Source: Nautilus pompilius (taxonomy: Eukaryota; Mollusca; Cephalopoda; Nautilida; Nautilidae). Taken from it: a stretch of DNA of 64,000 nt. Shown here one piece after another: positions 61,093-64,000 of the stretch. The translations under genes and the position numbers were made by a program. The DNA is taken from assembly GCA_018389105.1 (NCBI GenBank), contig JACATO010000091.1:372001-436000 (forward strand), in the 5' to 3' direction. The stretch's first letter is position 1. Each line of letters begins with the position of its first letter. The notes beneath the pieces are model-generated. The model searched no databases and was not told where the DNA came from. It was given only the letters and a program-made list of their open reading frames with translations.

Positions 61093-61364
61093 GAAATCCT
61101 GAGCAGCTTCCCAAAGATAATTATGACTGCCATCTGTTCTGTAGCTTAGTGGTGTTCATCAGCAGCTAGATTAGTGGCGCCTACGTTTTTAGAAAGGGAA
61201 GATTAGCACAGTGCCAACCAGTCTGTTGACTATCTTGTATCAGTTTTGTACCTATGATTATCTAAAGGTTAATGGCTCTAATTTAGCTAATGCTGGTTTA
61301 ACACCCATGTCTTTAAACGAACAAAAAAATCTCTTAACTAATGGTTGGTTGATTTATTATTTAG

Positions 61365-61478
61365 GTTCCTGCAACAGTCTAGCTTCGTGTGAGCACAAAT
61401 GTGTGAACACCTCTTTTGGTTACACCTGCAAATGCAAGCCTGGCTACAACATCAACAGGGACGGATTTTCTTGTTCAG
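61365..61478 (+). CDS. Exon encoding one EGF-like domain
   Basis: The exon spans 114 bp (38 codons) between the acceptor TTATTTAG and the donor CAG|GTAGGT, with phase 1 on both sides, the classic symmetrical module exon. It encodes a complete EGF domain with six cysteines spaced C-x5-C-x3-C-x8-C-x-C-x12-C, including CEHKCVNT, GYTCKCKPGY and DGFSC. CVNTSFGYTCKC fits the Asx-hydroxylation consensus C-x-[DN]-x4-[FY]-x-C-x-C. The acidic D-x-D-E motif expected before the first cysteine in calcium-binding EGFs is absent within this exon. The protein would be extracellular. Many families (LRP-, matrilin-, tolloid- or fibulin-type) carry such modules, so no symbol is given. The neighbouring exons on the 3' side are outside the window. 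Confidence 0.88.
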
Positions 61479-62346
61479 GTAGGTGAAGTTTTAATGGAAT
61501 TAACTTTTTATTAATTAATTGCCTAAAGTTTATAAATATGAAAATTCAAATGGTGGTTTTTGGGTAATGCATTCATTGTAAAACGGTTTTCAGAACTAAA
61601 CCCCGATTGATGGTGATGATTGGGGTCAAGGAAAGATACCTGGAATGTAGATTCATTAATTAGTTCTGTTACTCGTGATAAGGTGATGGGAAATGCCCGA
61701 CTTAACCATCTACTTTCTATGTTAAGGATATTTAGTATAGTGGCCCCATTAATTGCTAAGCCATATTTAAATGGCTTTGTTAAAAATGCATTTCAGTATT
61801 TTAACACAACAAATGCATATTATTTTGTTTAAAAACACGAGGTGGTGCAATAATTTTGACAAATATTGTATGTATATGTAGGTATGACTTGCTTCCCGTT
61901 TTATATTTATCACATGGTTTAAAAGCAAATTACATTCTGGAATAAATGAAGCTAATTTTTAGAATTGTTTTTTTCAAATACATTATTAAAAGGTAACTGT
62001 TTTAATATTTCATGAAAGTGCCTTCCAAGTATGTGACATTCACCACCAGGATTGTTTTGTTTTGTGTATCTCATCCTGCTTGAAAAACATATAATGGCTT
62101 GAATAAAAGAATTAGAATTAACTTTAATTTTTGTTGTTGTTGTTGTTGTCCTACACTTCCTTCAGAATGTATTTACATTCTTTCCTGAGTCTTATTTTAA
62201 TGAGATTCCCAATTAATTGTTTGGGGTACTGTTAATTGACCAAAATCTGCTGCTGATTGGAAATATCCACCTCTCCCCTTGAATAAGTAGCCCTGTATTC
62301 ATCAGGCTGCTAACAAAGTATTTGCCATATGGAATTTTAAGTTCTG
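61479..62346 (+). other. Intron sequence after the EGF exon
   Basis: Begins with GTAGGTGAAG. A second GT four bases later (61483) is a possible alternative donor but would break the phase. No further exon is recognised. Confidence 0.5.
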
Positions 62347-62620
62347 ACTCCTAGTTTTGGTCCAGTGGTTAATGAATTGCTACGGTCAAGGGGCCCTCCC
62401 CCCGAGTTTGATTTTTTTCGGTGGACCAACTCTGTTTGCCATACGTCCCCAGTATGGTTTCCTTTTGTTCTTCATCGCCAGTTGGCTGCATGGATTTCCC
62501 CTGTGCTCTCTGGTTTCTTCTCACATCTAAAAATGGAATTACTAGTAGGGTTTTTGCTGCTGATGTCAGAGGTGCCAAGCTCCATGTGGCACAGGTTTGG
62601 CAACACATCCTGGCAGACAA
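62347..62620 (+). repeat. tRNA-derived SINE copy
   Basis: TAGTTTTGGTCCAGTGGTTA forms an A-box-like head and CCCCCGAGTTTGATTTTTTT a degraded B box. The body has CGCCAGTTGGCTGCATGG and the family core TTTCTTCTCACATCTAAAAA at 62514-62533, then GTAGGGTTTTTGCTGCTGATG as in the copy at 24410. Confidence 0.7.
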
Positions 62621-64000
62621 CTATGGCACTACATGCCCTCAACAGGGCATAAGTATCAGAGTGTGAAAAAAAATGGGGGGAGACAATAAAAGCAGGAACT
62701 AAAATGCAAAGCAGTTTATACAGATAAGCTTTGTTTTCATTTTTTAATGCAAAATTTTTCTGATGGCTCATATTCTACATGTATTAGACGCTTTGTTTTG
62801 GGTCTGTTTTTGTTGCTTTAATCAGCTGACATCTTAGCTATAATTCCTTCTGACAAACAAATCCCTGAGTATCAATATCTTTTTTTTTTTTTTTAAATTC
62901 CAATCTACTTTCAGTCTTAATTACTTAATTATTTTACGAAAAAAATTGCAGTAGTAAACGGATGCGTGTGATGGAACACTTTCTTTCATAGATAGATGAA
63001 TAATAGATATTAACATTGAATATGTTTACCAGTACTACATCTGGATTACAAAACTGGCAGAGGATAAAGGAATGGTAGAAATATTTCTTATTGCAATACA
63101 AAACTAGTGTGTGTGTGTGTCACTTTATTTGGTTAAAAAAATGTCTTTTTGACAAATAATAAATAACCCAAAAGTATTAGTAATTCAAGCAAGCAACCGA
63201 GGCATCCTGGGGTAAGACCACTGAATCACCCAGAAGGTTAAAGTTTTTACAAACATCTATGTACTTGGTTTTCTTTTCCCCTCATATTCATAAACTTGAA
63301 CAAATTTCTCTTCTCATTTTGGTTGGTATATACGCGTGTGTAGTTAAACTGAAGTGGCTTTGGAAATCCTGATTGGCTAATCTCCATTAATAGAGCATAC
63401 CTGCATGCTTCACCCTACGGACATTTTGTTATTCATAGCCTTCCTCTTGTGTGCTAATGTACATCTGCCCTACATTCCTTTTCGACTGCCTTTGAATTGT
63501 TAGCAAAGCTATACTAAGACACCAGCTAGAAACAGGAAATGCATTTCCCATTTGTCAAAAAGTGAGATTTTCATAACATAAGACTGGTATATACGTCATT
63601 ATCATTCTGAACTAGAGAGATAATGTATTCAGTCTAAAATACAGAGATTTACAGGTATCTCTTGGCATGCCTATCAAGTGCATTTATTAATACAGGGGTG
63701 TAATTCTTTGAAAACAGTTTTCTCTGCATTTTTTCCTAGATTGACAAACACATTTCTGCTACTAGGCAACCTTACTATTGTGGTTAGTTATTTCCATTGC
63801 ATCAGTTTGTAAAACAACCAGCTTATATTTTGATGTGACAAAGGGAATTATGGATGCTTTTTGCAAAATGGCTGCCATTAAAAAAAAAAAAAAAAAATTT
63901 GGAACATTCATAATGCAAATGATAGCTCTGCAAAGCAATCTGAATGAGTCTGGAAGAAAATGATAAATTATTTAGCTCTGCATTTGTTTATCTGATTTTT
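62621..64000. other. Intron stretch to window end, simple repeats only
   Basis: Contains poly-T near 62880-62894, a short GT run near 63107-63120 and poly-A near 63881-63897. No exon recognised. Confidence 0.5.

Larger units (their letters stand above)
2479..61364 (+). other. Putative giant first intron (58,886 bp)
   Basis: The donor GTAAAC at 2479 and the acceptor TTATTTAG ending at 61364 share phase 1, so joining them keeps the reading frame and puts the EGF module a few residues after the signal peptide. The interval is AT-rich and dominated by transposon remnants, simple repeats and short ORFs without recognisable domains. No additional phase-1 extracellular exon was seen, but short exons may be missed by eye. 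The boundaries are a hypothesis needing transcript evidence. Confidence 0.5.

Noticed and set aside
61483-61486. Alternative donor GTGAAG four bases after the EGF exon donor
   Set aside because: It would make the exon 118 bp and break the phase 1-1 symmetry; the site at 61479 fits the consensus and the module.

Overview
The window is animal genomic DNA: AT-rich, intron-dominated and full of dead transposons. The repeat content (Tc1/mariner, Tigger/pogo, piggyBac, KRBA2-like integrase, tRNA-derived SINEs) together with very long introns fits a lophotrochozoan, most likely a mollusc and possibly a cephalopod. That placement is inference; no species marker was found. There is no prokaryotic operon, CRISPR array, rRNA gene or intact tRNA gene.

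Only two segments look like real protein-coding sequence, both on the + strand. At 2370-2478 a short first coding exon encodes a signal peptide and ends at a phase-1 splice donor. At 61365-61478 a symmetrical phase 1-1 exon encodes one complete six-cysteine EGF-like domain. The phases match, so the simplest reading is one secreted or membrane EGF-domain gene whose first intron is about 58.9 kb (2479-61364) and whose remainder lies beyond position 64000. The gene family could not be identified. Further small exons inside the intron cannot be excluded.

Layout. 1-147: a short duplicated sequence. 148-1749: a satellite array of ten 154-161 bp units. 1790-2369: a CpG- and G-rich promoter and 5' leader with a 16-bp palindrome, a TATA-like box and upstream ORFs. 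2370-2478: exon 1. 2479-3600: GC-rich start of intron 1 with a G-quadruplex motif and an 84-88 bp minisatellite. 4831-5228: four copies of an exact 100-bp tandem repeat. Across the rest of the intron lie a Tigger-like remnant (6083-7047), three Tc1-like remnants (13600-14447, 35430-36130, 53876-54790), a piggyBac-like transposase remnant (25900-27710) with an internally deleted relative (21640-22320), a 383-bp MITE inserted in TA repeats (24844-25226), a head-to-head fold-back mariner (37441-38147), a KRBA2/Ginger-type integrase remnant (48895-50110), a 240-bp TTAA-flanked piggyBac-type MITE (60447-60686), and several tRNA-derived SINE copies sharing a conserved 3' core. The EGF exon lies at 61365-61478, followed by intron sequence with another SINE.

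No new multi-gene system was found. The points most worth checking are the giant first intron joining signal peptide to EGF exon, the satellite next to the promoter, the fold-back mariner, the two piggyBac-type families, and the SINE family.
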